From positions 147,572,501-147,636,500 of the forward strand of contig JASDFA010000016.1 in the NCBI GenBank assembly GCA_035772735.1: DNA of 64,000 bases, given 5' to 3'. The notes under the pieces were generated by a model. It was not told the DNA's origin. It did no database searches and saw nothing but the letters and a program-made list of their open reading frames with translations. Below are positions 10,597 to 24,510 of the stretch, piece after piece (position 1 is the first letter of the stretch; each line of letters starts with the position of its first letter). A program made the translations under genes and the position numbers. The DNA is from Datura wrightii. Lineage: Eukaryota > Streptophyta > Magnoliopsida > Solanales > Solanaceae.

Positions 10597-10913
10597 GAGT
10601 CGTTGGATGACTCGTGAAGAGACCCCACGAGTTTTCAAGTGACTCATGGGAAGGACTAGAGGAAGGGAAGGATTAAGGTCCCCACGAGTGAGGGAACGAC
10701 TCGTGGTCAGCCACCACGAGTCATCATGTTAGCCGTGGGGGTGAGGGTGAAGATTAATTTGGAGAATGGGACAGTGTACCTGACTGAACGTGACCACGAG
10801 TCATGGTCTCGAGGAATGAATCGTTTAGTCCCCCATTACAATCCCTTAGTGATCTGTCGTCCAGTGTACCTGACGGACAACTGTACGAGTCATTGCCCGT
10901 CTTGACGAGTCGT
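10597..10913. repeat. GASTCRT word cluster in element A LTR
   Basis: Eight copies of GA(C/G)TC(A/G)T on the plus strand begin at 10597, 10609, 10641, 10698, 10718, 10798, 10887 and 10907. By base-composition chance fewer than one is expected in 317 bases. Several form the near-palindrome ACGA(C/G)TCGT. Some overlap TGACTC, the core of GCN4-like bZIP sites. Similar clusters occur in the solo LTR, C, B, I and D. Confidence 0.7.
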
Positions 10914-12548
10914 CAGGTCACCCATTGGAGTCACCTGACAGTTATTTTCTGTGAAATAATAAGGGCCTTCTCATAATTTCCTAAGTTCCTAAGACCTATA
11001 CTACATCGTTTAAGGCTTGTTTTAATGGGTTTTTAGTAGGGGAAAACCGATTTTAAGCCATTCTTCCCATGCATGAAAGTTAGAAGGTTTGAAGAGAGGA
11101 TTCAAGGCAAAATCTCAAGGTTTCCATTGGAATCTAATCTTGGGCAATTATAGGGTGTTAGAATTCACCATTCCCAGGTATGTAAGGCTATGAGTGGGTG
11201 CTTCCTTCCACACCATGCCCAATTTCGATCAAAACATGATGAATTGCCTATGATCAAGTATGGGGTTTCTACCCAATTGCATACTTCTTCAATCTCTATA
11301 TATGGGTATGATTAGATTATATTTATATTGATGAATTGTGAAGCTTGGGAAGATTTTAAATTATTTTCAATACAAATTATGTTTCTATGTTATAAAATTT
11401 AATGCCCATTGGTGAGAAATTCATAATAGAAGAGAATGATGGTGAATGTATGATGATGATAAGATTTGATGATGAAAAACACGGTTTAAAATTTACCCAT
11501 GATTATGATGTTGTTTTCAAAATGAACAGTAGATCTGAGTATAATAAATCTTGGGCAATGCCCACATGTTGATTTAAAAAGATGATTTTTCCCGAAAAAA
11601 GCTTACCATATAATTTGGAGTAGCTGCTCCCACCTATGACTAAGCTTGTGGTATGTTTTTCATTCCATATGCACAAATTCATAATTTAGATATATTTCAT
11701 TGTAGAGCTTTGTCAAAGAACAATGTTGAGCTTCATTTTCATATGATGTCGAGTCTATGCATGATTTCATTATGAGTTTTGTCAATAGACATTGTTGAGC
11801 TTTGTTTCATAGATGTTGAGTTATGCATGATGTTGAGCTTCATCAAGAGACAATGTTAAGCTTTGTCAATAGACGATGATAAGCTTCGTTATATATGATG
11901 TAGAGCATTGCATGTTTTTGGGAGAAGAGTCTAGCATCGAGGGTCGATCACCCTATGCCCTAGAACTACGAGCCATTTTAGGTTGATAATATTGTATTAT
12001 TAGGACCTCCCTTGTGAGCTATCCCCAACTTGATTGCCCCTTCAGCTTGATATCTATATCATGGTATCGTCCATCGCCCTGGCAAGGTTGTGGACGGCTT
12101 TACCCACTTGAGTGTGATAGTTGGGACCACGTAAGCTCTATCGTGGTATGTCGGTTAAGTGACTAGTCTCTCACTGACTATATCATTCAGATTCGCATAT
12201 TCATTACTCATGATGATTACCTTATCTATGCATGTTCCAAAAGTAAGGTTTGACTCATTGTTCAGCTCTTGATATAAATGTTATGTTTGGCTTTGGGTCA
12301 TTCGAGTTAGTCGTGATGTTGTAAAGCTAAGTATGGTCATGTCATGATAATATTACGATTTTAGAATTAATGCATGTAGCCCTTCTACTTATACTTGAAA
12401 TCTTATGATATGTATGAAATGTTTTAAATGATTTATTTTACTTAAGCGGTTTTACTTACCTTGCATACACGGTACATTCCGCGTACTGACCACGTACTTT
12501 CTATGCTACATCATTTCATAATGCAGGACCCGGTGCTCAGGTTCAACC

Positions 12549-12620
12549 CCGTCCTTAGATAGTTTTCTGAAGTCAGTATCTACTCCGTCCTTAGACAGTT
12601 TTCCGAAGTTAGTATCTACT
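12549..12620 (+). repeat. 36-base tandem duplication in element A 3' LTR
   Basis: Two adjacent 36-base units (12549-12584, 12585-12620) each begin CCGTCCTTAGA and end AGTATCTACT, differing at three positions. The 5' LTR has one copy (near 950-985), so the duplication arose in this LTR after insertion or in an ancestral 3' copy. Confidence 0.85.
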
Positions 12621-12935
12621 CGGATTGGTGAGTTCTTATCCTTTGAGGAATAGACTATCATTTTCCTTTATGTATTTCCAGTTTCGGTATTGTTGAGTTA
12701 GTTGGGGACTTGTTCCATCAACTCGTCCAGATTAGAGGCTTTTAGACTTATATATGTGTAGCTTTGAATATTACTCGATTGTGCCGTTGTATGAGACTTA
12801 TGTTGAGTTTATAAAAATGCTTTCTTCATCTTTATTAAATTTGTCAGTTGAATGCTTATGCCATGGGTCGACTTGCGTTCTCTCGGGGTCCCTTGTCCCG
12901 TGTCTACGATCTAGGCCTCTGTTCGGGTCGTGACA

Positions 12936-14922
<1,987 letters not shown>

Positions 14923-15042
14923 AACCAGCTCAGGTAAGGAATTCGCTGGAGCTGGTGAGGCTAGCTGATGCCCATCTCCACTTCCATTGTCATGGCCTTT
15001 TTCGTTGCCATTCCTTCTACCATTGACTCGGCGTGGTGGTAT
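14923..15042 (-). pseudogene. Element B gag N-terminal fragment
   Basis: Forty in-frame codons on the minus strand resemble the gag N-terminus of A, I and D: PPRRVNGRRNGNEKG, then Gly/Asp-rich, then SPAPANSLPELV. The expected ATG is ATA (minus strand 15042-15040), a G-to-A change. The fragment ends exactly where LTR C begins (14922), so C inserted into this gag and the rest of B lies left of the window. AACCA (14923-14927) is the candidate duplication for C. Confidence 0.75.
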
Positions 15043-15233
15043 TTCTGCAAACGTGTATACCACAAGTTAGAGGAATAGAGAGATACTTTATCGCATGACT
15101 TAGATTGTGAAAGAAGGGAAATTTCCTAAAACTTTTTGTAGAATCTTCCCCATAAGTGTGGCGCTCTTCACACCCATAGAAAAGACTCTACTTAATACGG
15201 CTTACAAAAACCCTAGGACACACCTAAACCTTT

Positions 15234-15245
15234 GTTCTGATACCA
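15234..15245 (-). other. Primer-binding site of element B
   Basis: Minus strand TGGTATCAGAAC, one base from the initiator-Met-tRNA match TGGTATCAGAGC, adjacent to the LTR end TGTCATGACC (plus strand, 15250). Establishes minus orientation for B. The leader 15043-15233 shows no gene. Confidence 0.85.
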
Positions 15246-15249
15246 AGTT

Positions 15250-17117
15250 TGTCATGACCCCAACTAAAACCCTAGATCGATACACAGGACCTAGAACCAC
15301 GAATGGATCTAAGCTAATCCATGGTACGTTCATAGCATGATAAGAGCCTTACTAAGTAGAAATAAAGCATGAGCATGACATAAGCGGAAGTCTTCTGTCA
15401 GTACTTTGAATATACTAAGTGTACATAAGTAAAATATGCTAGTAAACACGTTAGTGTGAAATCATGAGTATATATCAAGATAGATCATGAGGTTTTTACT
15501 CTGAAATCATGAGTACAAATCAAGATAGATCATGAGAGTAAGGAAAACATGCTAAAATTCGTAAATCTGAAGTATATATAATCATAAGCTATTCATCGTA
15601 ATTTTAACATAATGACTCAAGGTTTAAAAATTGAAATCACGTAGCTTGTCATGCTTGAATTCATAAGTATGAAATCATAAACTGATCAATGGGTCAAATA
15701 TGCCATAAAACATCATATCACAAGTCATGATCATGAGTAAATGAAAACATGAAGAATAATGGGAGGCTTATCATAACTGACACCATGATGATAGAGCTTA
15801 CATGATGCCCCAACTATCTCCCTCAAATGGGTAGAGTCATTCTATTCCTTTCCAGGGCAAAAAATGACGGAGGTGTGATATCACGGGTATGCTCTCGGGC
15901 GGGGAAAAACTCTCTTGAGAAGTCCCAATAAGAATATATCCTATGTTGGCGCGTAGCTTAGAGATCGGGTCCTAGAAATCCATGTCCTACTTTGTGCTAG
16001 ATACTACTCCTAAAACATGCATATTGCTGATAATCATATTCTCAAACCATAGCTTAAATTTGAATATTGGGGAGTCTTGACTCCAAATATCTCTATCAAA
16101 CTGATCTTGTAACCCTTAGACAAAATCATGATAAACATACTTAACTTTACATGGGCTTGCCCAAACCATGAAATCATACACACTTGAAATAAATCATTGA
16201 ATCGTAAGTTAAGTATTCATAAACATTCATGCATACTAGTCAATTCATCATACTTGAAATCATAGACCATAAGCTTGAAATTCATAATTCATGCATAATG
16301 TGGCATAATCTTCATAAACTTGAAATCATGAATTAATAAGTAAATTGAGATTTAAATCTATCCTAATATTCATGAAACATCAATCAAAACATGAAGGCGT
16401 TATACCCATAGAGAAAGCATGAAAGATTTTATGAAAATTGGGTAACCTAGAATTCATTTAACATGCTTAGAGACTTGAATCATAGAATTTGGGATGAACT
16501 TTGGCATGAGGATCCCCCATTCATAAACCTACATACTTGGGCTTGAAGAATTTTCAACTTGATTAAAAAACCAAAGGGAATTGAGGAAGATATGATGAAG
16601 AACCCTAGCTTCTTCTTGAGGGGATTTGATCTTCACATAGGAATGTTAGGAGTAGAATGAGGATTTAGCGTGATTAAACCCTTAAAAACACCATTTAGAA
16701 GGCTTAAAATGACTTAGTTTATGAGTTAGAAACTTAGAAATTATGAAAATACCCTTAATGATCCGATAGGATAAATTACACTGACAGACCAAATGAGGGA
16801 CTGGATGACCTGTTGAGAGACTTGACTGGTCATTACCTGACCCGTTGCCACTTGAAACCTCATCTCTACACTCTGATAGTTTCACTCAGCGAGTCACATA
16901 ATATGTCTTCAAGGGACTTGATGACTCGTTCCTTAATCCATCATGACTTCTGGAAATAACATTTTCTCCAACTCAGCACCACCCTATGAGAAACTCAACG
17001 ACCCATTAGGTCACTTGACAAGTCACTGGATGACTCATCCTGTGACCTGGTGTAGATTTTTCTATTTTCTCCATTTTAACCCTCGGGTTTGATCTTAAGG
17101 ACTTTTGAGGTGTTACA
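15250..17117 (-). repeat. Element B 5' LTR (A-type, 1,868 bp)
   Basis: On the plus strand it runs from TGTCATGACCCCAAC to GAGGTGTTACA. It shares landmarks with A's LTR in reverse: 'ctatgttggcgcgtag' (about 15950), the 'gggacctccc' region in degenerate form, and GASTCRT words at 16790-17040. It therefore belongs to a different sub-family from LTR C. Bases 17118-17122 (CTAAT) are the candidate right target duplication; the left is outside the window. Confidence 0.85.
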
Positions 17118-18990
17118 CTAATGATGAGTTGTTAGTACAAGTCGTACTATGCTGGTACGACTCGTGGTACCTGTTTGTGCCTTGAAGTTCTTCCTTGACA
17201 CTTCTTTGATTCTTTACCACGGATGCTCAATATGGCTCGTCCTAATATGGTACGATCTGTACTGAAGCTCGTAAGACCCATCTCCAGCATTTTTAATTCT
17301 TGTCACAATTCTAACTCCCAGGACCTGTTTTCCCTACAAACATAGCAAAAGAACCTTTTATTCACATAAATATACCTAAGGACTAGCATATTTTTTACAT
17401 TTTAAATGTCGAAAGTTCCATAAAAACATGGTACATTAAAATCCTCAACTTAGAACTTTTGCATGTCCTCAACCAAATAAATGACTCTTAATCAAAAGAA
17501 ACCTAGATGACTTATCGCCATCATATTAAACATTTGTACATGATCCTTACAAATTATCAACCCCCTCCTACAAAATCAAAGCTTAAAATATTGTGTAGAT
17601 ATATAGCTACTCATCATGACAATAAGGGATCTAATAATGGCATCAAATTATCAACTGACAACCAAGCACGCACTAATGTTATTAACACAGACAACTAGTA
17701 GCTAATGACGCAACCCCATGTACCCTCACAAAAAATGAAGTCTTATATACTCACAATCATATGTATCTCAAACACAGGGACTAACAACAAAGAACTCAGT
17801 CTCTCAAAGAAGTTCAAGTAATGCGTGTGAGATACCATATGCTTGCCCTTATTTTCTCTACTTTGGTTCTTCAGACAGTCGGATTAGAATCACTATAGGA
17901 CTTTTATCACCTTGTAATATAGGCTCGGGAAAGGTTATAGTGAATATGGATAAGGTAACTCAACCCTCCCTGGCACTACAATAGTTCTAGCTCCACTTCT
18001 AACCATTCTCCCCTTTTCTCCGTTTTTCTCTTTTATTATTCTTAAACTCATAGGTGTGGTTTGTTCTTCACTTCACTTTTCACTTTTCATTTCTTTTCAG
18101 CTTCTCTTTTATTTTATTTTTTTCTCTTTTTTTCTCAACCACACCACACCCTTTTCTTTTAACCAATCAACTTTTTCTTTCCTTACACCACTAGTTTATG
18201 CACCCCTATAGTAGCTACCTTAATTTAGGCATTTTTTCATAGTTTAGGTACATAATGTTCAAGGAGAGACCAGGGCCAAAACAGGTTTGTTATAAAAAAT
18301 GGGAAGGTGAATAGGCTAATAAAAGAAAAAGGCCAATTTGGGCACGAACATTGGGATCAAGGAATATTCATTTCATTTGGTAGGAAAATTTAGGTTAAAA
18401 GTGGACTTACTCAAAAATGGCCTATGTTCCTTTCCTAACCAACTTCCCTCCAACCTAAGCAAGACTAACTGGGTAAGTTCTAGATCACCCAAACATAGGA
18501 GAACTAAGCAAGTACCTCACTCACTCTTGGCATAGGGTTATGTTACCAATTACTATCTATCAGGTTCATGCGTAGTTAATCTACAGCTATCCACTGCATA
18601 TTTCTAATGCCACAAGAAGATCCACCTTAGTCATACTTTGCAGATACACACAGTTCATCAAAATTTTAAGGGGATTTTATTTTTCTCAGAATTCAAAGAC
18701 TTTTACATATGCATCTTTTATCCGACTGCCAAATACTCCTAGATTTATTTTACTTAAACAAAACATACACACATCCTAGACATGTAAATTCTACTAGATA
18801 GCATACCCCCCAAAAAAAGAAACATGGCAAAAGAAACCCTCGAGTGAAACAAAAACAACTACTCCTTCCCCCTCCTCGCAGAAAGACATGCATTTTCCCC
18901 GAACCATAAAAATAAAATCAGAGTAGGAGAATACATGTGGCACCCTAGGACCTTCTGTCAGCCTCAAAAGGCGAGTGTGGTGGCACACTC
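17118..18990 (-). other. Element G 3' non-coding part
   Basis: No coding sequence recognised. Contains TACGACTCGT words near 17150-17290 like those at 30770-31900, AT-rich stretches, and a long pyrimidine tract at 18055-18190 (purine-rich on G's sense strand) that could be a polypurine tract, although no LTR boundary is evident next to it. Small open frames here have no family resemblance. Confidence 0.5.
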
Positions 18991-20563
18991 TCCGCCTTAG
19001 AAATTATGGCGCCAGCAGTGGTCATCGCACTCAATGGTACGAAGGGGTCACCTTCACCCCCTCAACAGTCTCGATCATCATCACGACCTCGTTAGTCCTT
19101 TGGACTAACTGTGCCTCACCCGAAGGGTCCTCTCCACTCACAAGCTGACTGGGTGCAGTAGTGGAGCTCCCCTCTCCTCTCACTCTCTTCTGCATCTCTG
19201 CCATATGCAGGTCGTATGCCTGTTGACTGGCTACTACTACCCACTTATGCTTCTTCCTAGGTCTCTTTCTCTATTTCCTAGGGATCTCCTCTTCTTCAGC
19301 CCCAGTCATCTTTCTCCTCCCCTTATCTCCAACAATTGGCTCATGGGTCTAGAAATCACCAATCTCCAACTCCTTATCAAACAGTGGGATTGTCGGGCTA
19401 GGAAAAATGGCTGGTTCTTGGGATGACAACTTAGTGACCTCGCTCCTCAATCTTCCAAACTCATCCTGCATGCTCCAAAATACATTATATCTACCAAATG
19501 ATTGTCAGCCATAACTTAAACCCGTTAATTCTATTGTGTAGTATCCTAGCCGCCTTCTTAATCTCAACCTGGACCCACGACTTTGACCTAATCCATCATC
19601 ATACTAATTTTTTTCTCATTTAGGGTCAACTGTTTGGCCATCTTCTATAAAAACTCCTAGGGAACCATGATGTATCTCATAGGTCCTTGGCCTGGTAAAG
19701 TCGATGTGTTGGGTGTGGCCACTGTATCTTTGGCCTCAGCAGGCATCTCACCACTCTGCTCCACTTGAGTAGGGGCACCAACCTGCTCTCCCCAATCTAT
19801 CTAGGTGCTAGAATGTAGTTCTTCCTCTGACCTGACCTACCGGGTTCATCTCATCTCGCATAAGTGCAATACTGTTGTCCTATTACCTCCTATAAATATA
19901 TCAATATTTTCTATAATCATCATGCCAAATTCCCAACACAATCAAAATACAAGGCTCAAAAATGGGATGGTAGTGTTCAATGCCAAAGCTCGCTCTTGTA
20001 TCTCCTCAACTATAATCTGTGGAATATTTAGATCATACTCCAATATAATGCTGGACAACAACCTTGGTCGATCAGCACTCAAGGTATTATCATTTAAAGT
20101 CAATGCCAATTTGTGTCGGACTAGTGTCCAACAAGCTTTCACAATAAAGTTTAGTGAAGCCTTTACAACTTGCCATCCACTAGCCACCCACCCAGCCTCC
20201 TCCTTTGCTTCTGCGATGACATTGGCTAGCCACTTGACATGCATCTACCGATCCTCTATGCCCAGCTTCTTGACCTTTTTCAAGGCCTCCATCCGATAAT
20301 CATATTCTGCGGTAGCAGCTATTTCCTAGAAGCATGGGACATATAGTGGCAATAGACCTCTTTGATATTTCTATTGATCTACCCCATACTACCACACTCT
20401 CAGTCCTGGGCTGATCTTTCATTTTTTGCCTTGTAACTATCTGTCTCTCCAGTGTTGCTAAGTGGTTGGCATAGAACTCCCAAACCATCTTAGCGTTGTA
20501 TCTGACAGGGGTCCTTGCCATCCATTTGAAGTCATAGAGCTCAAACGGCCTCTTCAAATATTC
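18990..20563 (-). pseudogene. Element G 'putative plant transposon protein', C-terminal part
   Basis: The minus strand from 20563 reads LKRPFELYDFKWMARTP, then VWEFYANHLATLE, and after a frame change near 20290 WTLVRHKLALTLNDNTLSAD, ILEYDLNIPQIIVEEIQERA. This is the conserved core of the 'putative plant transposon protein' family, found as extra ORFs of Athila/Tat-type elements; its biochemical role is unknown. A low-complexity tail with a basic patch and acidic segments appears to continue with breaks to about 18990. The N-terminal part is at 30179-30700, separated by F. Confidence 0.75.
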
Positions 20564-22081
20564 TGTTACTCCTTGCTAAATTTGTTGGTGATTATTTAAT
20601 GTTTGTATGCTAGGTTAAGGGGAGTATGGGTTGTTTATTGGTTGTAGATGACAAGGGAAATGTGTACTAACGGAAAAGCGAAGAGTATGTAAAGTTCATA
20701 GAAAAGGGTCAAATTTAAATAACCATATCTCCAATATATAATGAATTAGAAGCCCCACAACATATTAAATTAAAGAGGTTTGAGTCTAGTTTTCAAAACA
20801 TCAAACCGCTCATTAATCAAAGTATGGAGTAAAAGAGTTCTAGGCATTTTATAGTGGAACTATCGGGCAGTGATGTGGCCACCGCCCAAACACCTTTATA
20901 TTCTACGTTTTGTGCTATTAGATCATTTTCAAAGATTTGAGGTGCTAGCTTATCCTCTGAAATACTCTCAAATTTCCAGAAAAATACTATGAAAAACACC
21001 AAGCATAATAAATCAAGAGGTATCCCTCAAGGAAATACCATCAAAACTCAAGCAAAAGTCCATGAAAGTGAAGGAGACTTTGTGGTGCAGTTGTTGCTGC
21101 CTTATAGTTGTGTTTTGGCAGTGTTTTAGTGGTGACTTTTCTGTGATTCTAATGAATTTCTAAGCTAAATATATTCTTCCTCTTGGTAGGATTAAATACA
21201 AGTATAAAAGATAAGAATCTACTACTAACCTTTCTTGAATTCTTGATTAAAAGACTAGAAGTTGGAGGTGTGTTTGGTGTGTCAGTAAACTAGTTTTTCT
21301 GCGTTTTTGATAGCAAACTTGCTGCATTTTGTACAAGAAGTTCAGTTCAATTACACCTATTTTTAACCAAGTACATCCCCCAGAAAAAAAAAAAGTATTT
21401 CTAGTATACAAACTTGCAAGAATGCCAGTTCGAAACTAGTAGTTGGGCGCCAAGTTTGGCTGCCATTCTTTGGAGCGACTTTGCTGAAGGTTCCTGCTTG
21501 TTTTTGGAGGTTGTTGTACCTGTGTATTACTAATGATATACTCCATGTTGATTGGATTTTGTTACAAAGGAATATAGGTAATTTCCTACTTTCATTCTTT
21601 CCTTTAAGGTGTGTAGAACACGTTGTAGTATTACACTTAAATGTTGCCTTGTGTGTTGTTGTTGTGGCTGCTGTTGGTTTGATGTTTTGGCTGGATATGT
21701 TGGCCTAAAACGGCCTTGTTACTTGGTTACAAACTCAATTAATTTAAGGGGATAATTTCTAATTGTTGAAATACAGAAATGACATAAGAAAGCTTGCCGA
21801 GAAAAGGTATGTAAGGCGCCCCGCCCCGTCCATCGTTCTTTTAAGCACGATTTGTGTGTTGTGAATTCAATGAGCCAGAAACCTCTTTATAAGTCTTGAG
21901 GCAGTATTTTAAGCTTCATTTAAGGTTTAAAGTTTCATGTTTGATTGATGTTAAATGTTAATATTATGCCTAACCGAAGTGAGGCATTTAATGAGTGATA
22001 TCGTGTTGATTGTTGTCGTAGTTGTACATCGAGTTGGAGACCCCTCAGCGTGGACATTGTTAGCTGGTCCTTACTGTATGT

Positions 22082-22130
<49 letters not shown>

Positions 22131-22939
22131 TGTTAAATCTGTTTAAAGGTCTGGTTGCTAACTGAAATTGATGAAAGAGCCAAGATGATAACCTGTAAAT
22201 GATTTTAAACCAAGCAAACACGTCGTAAGCTATTAAGGGTAAAGAAGCTTAGTAAGTTATGATTGCCTTTATATGCTTTTCCTTTATCTTATGCGTATTT
22301 TATGAAATATGCTAGGCTAAGGGGAAATTTCATAATCCCTTCCCTTAAGCCGAACGACAAGCTAGCAAGTCTCCGAGCTCTAATGTCCCTTTGAACACGA
22401 TCTATAAATCTTGTTGAAACTTTTAGGTCATCTACAGTTCCCTATGATTTATACAAGTTTTGAATACATGAAGTTAAGTGCTATTTTCTAGCTTTACATG
22501 TTATATGTGCTCATTTGTAGTTATGCATTATGAAGGAGGCCTATGCAGGCCACAGATTTAGTATTCATCAATTCTATGCTATACGTGTTAAATTAACCCA
22601 GTATAAGCCATATCGGCTTCATTTATGATTTTGAGTAAGATTTATTGATTTTACCCTGATGTGGTACACCGATTGGAGGTAATTTTATTTTATCCTGGTA
22701 GGAACACTGACTGACGGCCTTTTTCTTTTTACCCAGGTATGGTACACTAGCTGTACTAATTTTATATGGATTTTCTGGTTGTCTAGTTGCTAGCATTTCA
22801 TTTATAGTTTTTATTTTGCATTAGATGGTTGTATTTACACTTCAATATTGAGTTATTATCAAGTTTCGATTTTAAGGATTTTGGGTTGTTACTATTCCTC
22901 ATTTCTGGCTCAGTTATCATTGTGATCTTATATGTTTAT
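20564..22939 (+). repeat. Element F 5' LTR, 3' end deleted
   Basis: Begins TGTTACTCCTTGC and matches 27529-29656 of the 3' LTR (for example 'ctggctcagttatcattgtgatcttatatg'). After TGTTTATA at 22939 the sequence switches to gag-like sequence instead of the ~520 bases present in the other LTR (29657-30178). The LTR end, primer site and gag leader are all missing. The copy also carries sequence near 22530-22730 with no counterpart in the 3' LTR. Confidence 0.88.
22082..22129. repeat. (TA)n(TG)n microsatellite in F 5' LTR
   Basis: About eight AT units then about fifteen GT units. The same place in the 3' LTR (29032-29050) has only a few TA and GT units, so the tract expanded in one LTR after insertion. 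Confidence 0.95.
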
Positions 22940-23930
22940 AGAGAGACATAGAGGCCAGGAACATGAGAGTTGTAGGGCTCACGAGTTCTTGATTTTGACC
23001 CCACCCATATTATTGAATTAGACCCAAGCGACGATTCTCAAGACTTTATTGATCATACATATAGGGTGTTGATGGTGATGCAAGCTATGGTGACTGAGGA
23101 AGTAGAGTTGGCGCCCTTCAGAATACATTATGTGGCTATATTGTGGTATGAGGCTTGGGCTCGATACAGAGGAGCTGATGCACCGCCAGCTAAGTGGGAG
23201 AGTTCTCCAAGGCCTGTATGCACCACTATCTACCCCGGGAGCTTTGATAGGCTTGAGCTGAGCAGTTGTTACACCTAGAGCAGGGAAATATGAGTGTGCA
23301 TGAGTATTGTCTTCGGTTTAATTCACTTGTCAGGTATGCTCTGCACATGGTTCAGATAGTGGAGGATAGAGTTCATTGGTTCGTGTTGGGGTTGTGGCAT
23401 CATATAGATTGAGATTGTTTGGGGTTATCTACTCTGGATCATATGGACATTCCATGAATTCAGGCTTTTGCCCAGAGGGTAGAGGATTTGGTTTAACAAT
23501 TATGGGATACTAGGAGACAATAGGAGCAAGGGAAAAGAGCTAGGACCGTGGGTCCTTATAGAGGGCCGCAGGGTGACCCAGGGACTCAGTCATCCAGGAA
23601 GTGAGTTAGGCCTGTAGGGAGTGCCCCACCTCAGTTTCAGGGACATAGAAAAGACCAGGGCCCAACTCTGGCTAGCTCTTGACAATAGGAGCAGGTGGGG
23701 TAGAGGAGACCACCATTGCCGCCTTGTCCTCAATATGGGAAATTTCATTCAGGTCAGTTTCATAAGAGGCAGAATATATGTTGTCATTGTCGACATCCAG
23801 GGCACTTTATTAGGGATGGTTCAGATAGTGTCGAGGTGGATCTGGCACGATCACGGTGATCAGCAATTACTTCTTCATCCTCTATTTGACCTCCTAGACT
23901 TAATCCTCTATTGGTAGCAAGACATGGAAG
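22940..23930 (+). pseudogene. Element F gag
   Basis: Starts abruptly at the deletion junction. Recognisable capsid sequence: DSQDFIDHTYRVLMVMQAMVTEE and AILWYEAWARYRG (23030-23180), frame change, then NMSVHEYCLRFNSLVRYAL-like sequence (about 23285-23345). The nucleic-acid-binding end has a zinc knuckle at 23779-23820, CCHCRHPGHFIRDG, whose final Cys codon is GGT (Gly), so metal binding is lost. Stops and shifts are frequent. Confidence 0.8.
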
Positions 23931-24510
23931 AGGCAGAGGGAGAAAGGCTTTTGGTTTTGGGGCAACTCAGAATCGATTTTATGCTTTGGATAGTTGGCAG
24001 GACTAGGAGGCCTCACCTGTTTTTGATACAGGTACTTTAATTATTTATTCTCGTGCAGTATATGTCTTGCTTGATCCTGGTTCTATACTCTCTTATGTTA
24101 CACAATTGGTTGCGAGTTAGTTTGAGATAGTCCCAGAGTTATTATCTATACCATTTGCTGTTTCTGCGCCAATTGGCGAATATGTGTTAGCTAGACAAGT
24201 TTACTGGAACTGTGTAGTATTGGTATGTGATAGATCAAACTTAGATGATTTAGTTGAGCTTGAAATGGTTGATTTTAATGTCATTATGGATATGGATTGG
24301 TTGGCAGCATGTTATGCTAATGTTGATTGCAGAGCCAAGGTTGTTAAATTCCATTTTCCCGGTAATGCAGTCGAGGAATGGCAAGGTAATGCCGCTATGA
24401 ATAAATGTATGTTTATTTCATACCTTAAGGCTCAGAAGTGGATACCCGAATGTTGTATTTCTCACTTGATTCGGGTAAGAATTTTGGAATGTGAGCCTGT
24501 TACTCTCTAG
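23931..24510 (+). pseudogene. Element F protease
   Basis: Aspartic protease. Motifs: QNRFYALDSWQD, then LLDPGSILSYVT at the active site (near 24068-24105; Asp kept, Gly kept), a TAG near 24118, PIGEYVLARQVYWNC and VIMDMDWLAACYA, where relatives have VILGMDWL (Gly to Asp). A stop at 24508-24510 ends the frame before the RT region. Confidence 0.85.

Larger units (their letters stand above)
1..12935 (+). mobile_element. Element A: Ty3/gypsy chromovirus, decayed, 5' end outside window
   Basis: Order seen: partial 5' LTR, Met-tRNA-like primer site, gag, protease, RT, RNase H, integrase, chromodomain, purine tract, 3' LTR. That order plus a C-terminal chromodomain defines Ty3/gypsy chromoviruses; the protein style (LDPGA protease, QxLDRQVRxL near the end) fits the Tekay/Del clade. 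Two later insertions split the integrase. Frameshifts and stops make it non-autonomous. It is inserted in LTR C: the bases after its 3' LTR are ACTGA (12936-12940) and C continues from mid-LTR. The matching left duplication lies outside the window. Confidence 0.93.
10517..12935 (+). repeat. Element A 3' LTR, complete (2,419 bp)
   Basis: Starts TGTAATACCCCGAG and ends GGGTCGTGACA. Its first 400 bases carry eight GASTCRT words (10597-10913). 'gttgagctt' repeats occur near 11700-11910. It contains a 36-base tandem duplication (12549-12620) absent from the 5' LTR. It is followed by ACTGA, the presumed target duplication, and then LTR C. Confidence 0.93.

Noticed and set aside
18055..18190. Pyrimidine tract as a polypurine tract of an unseen LTR
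   Set aside because: No TG...CA boundary or second LTR copy adjacent; left as part of G's non-coding end.
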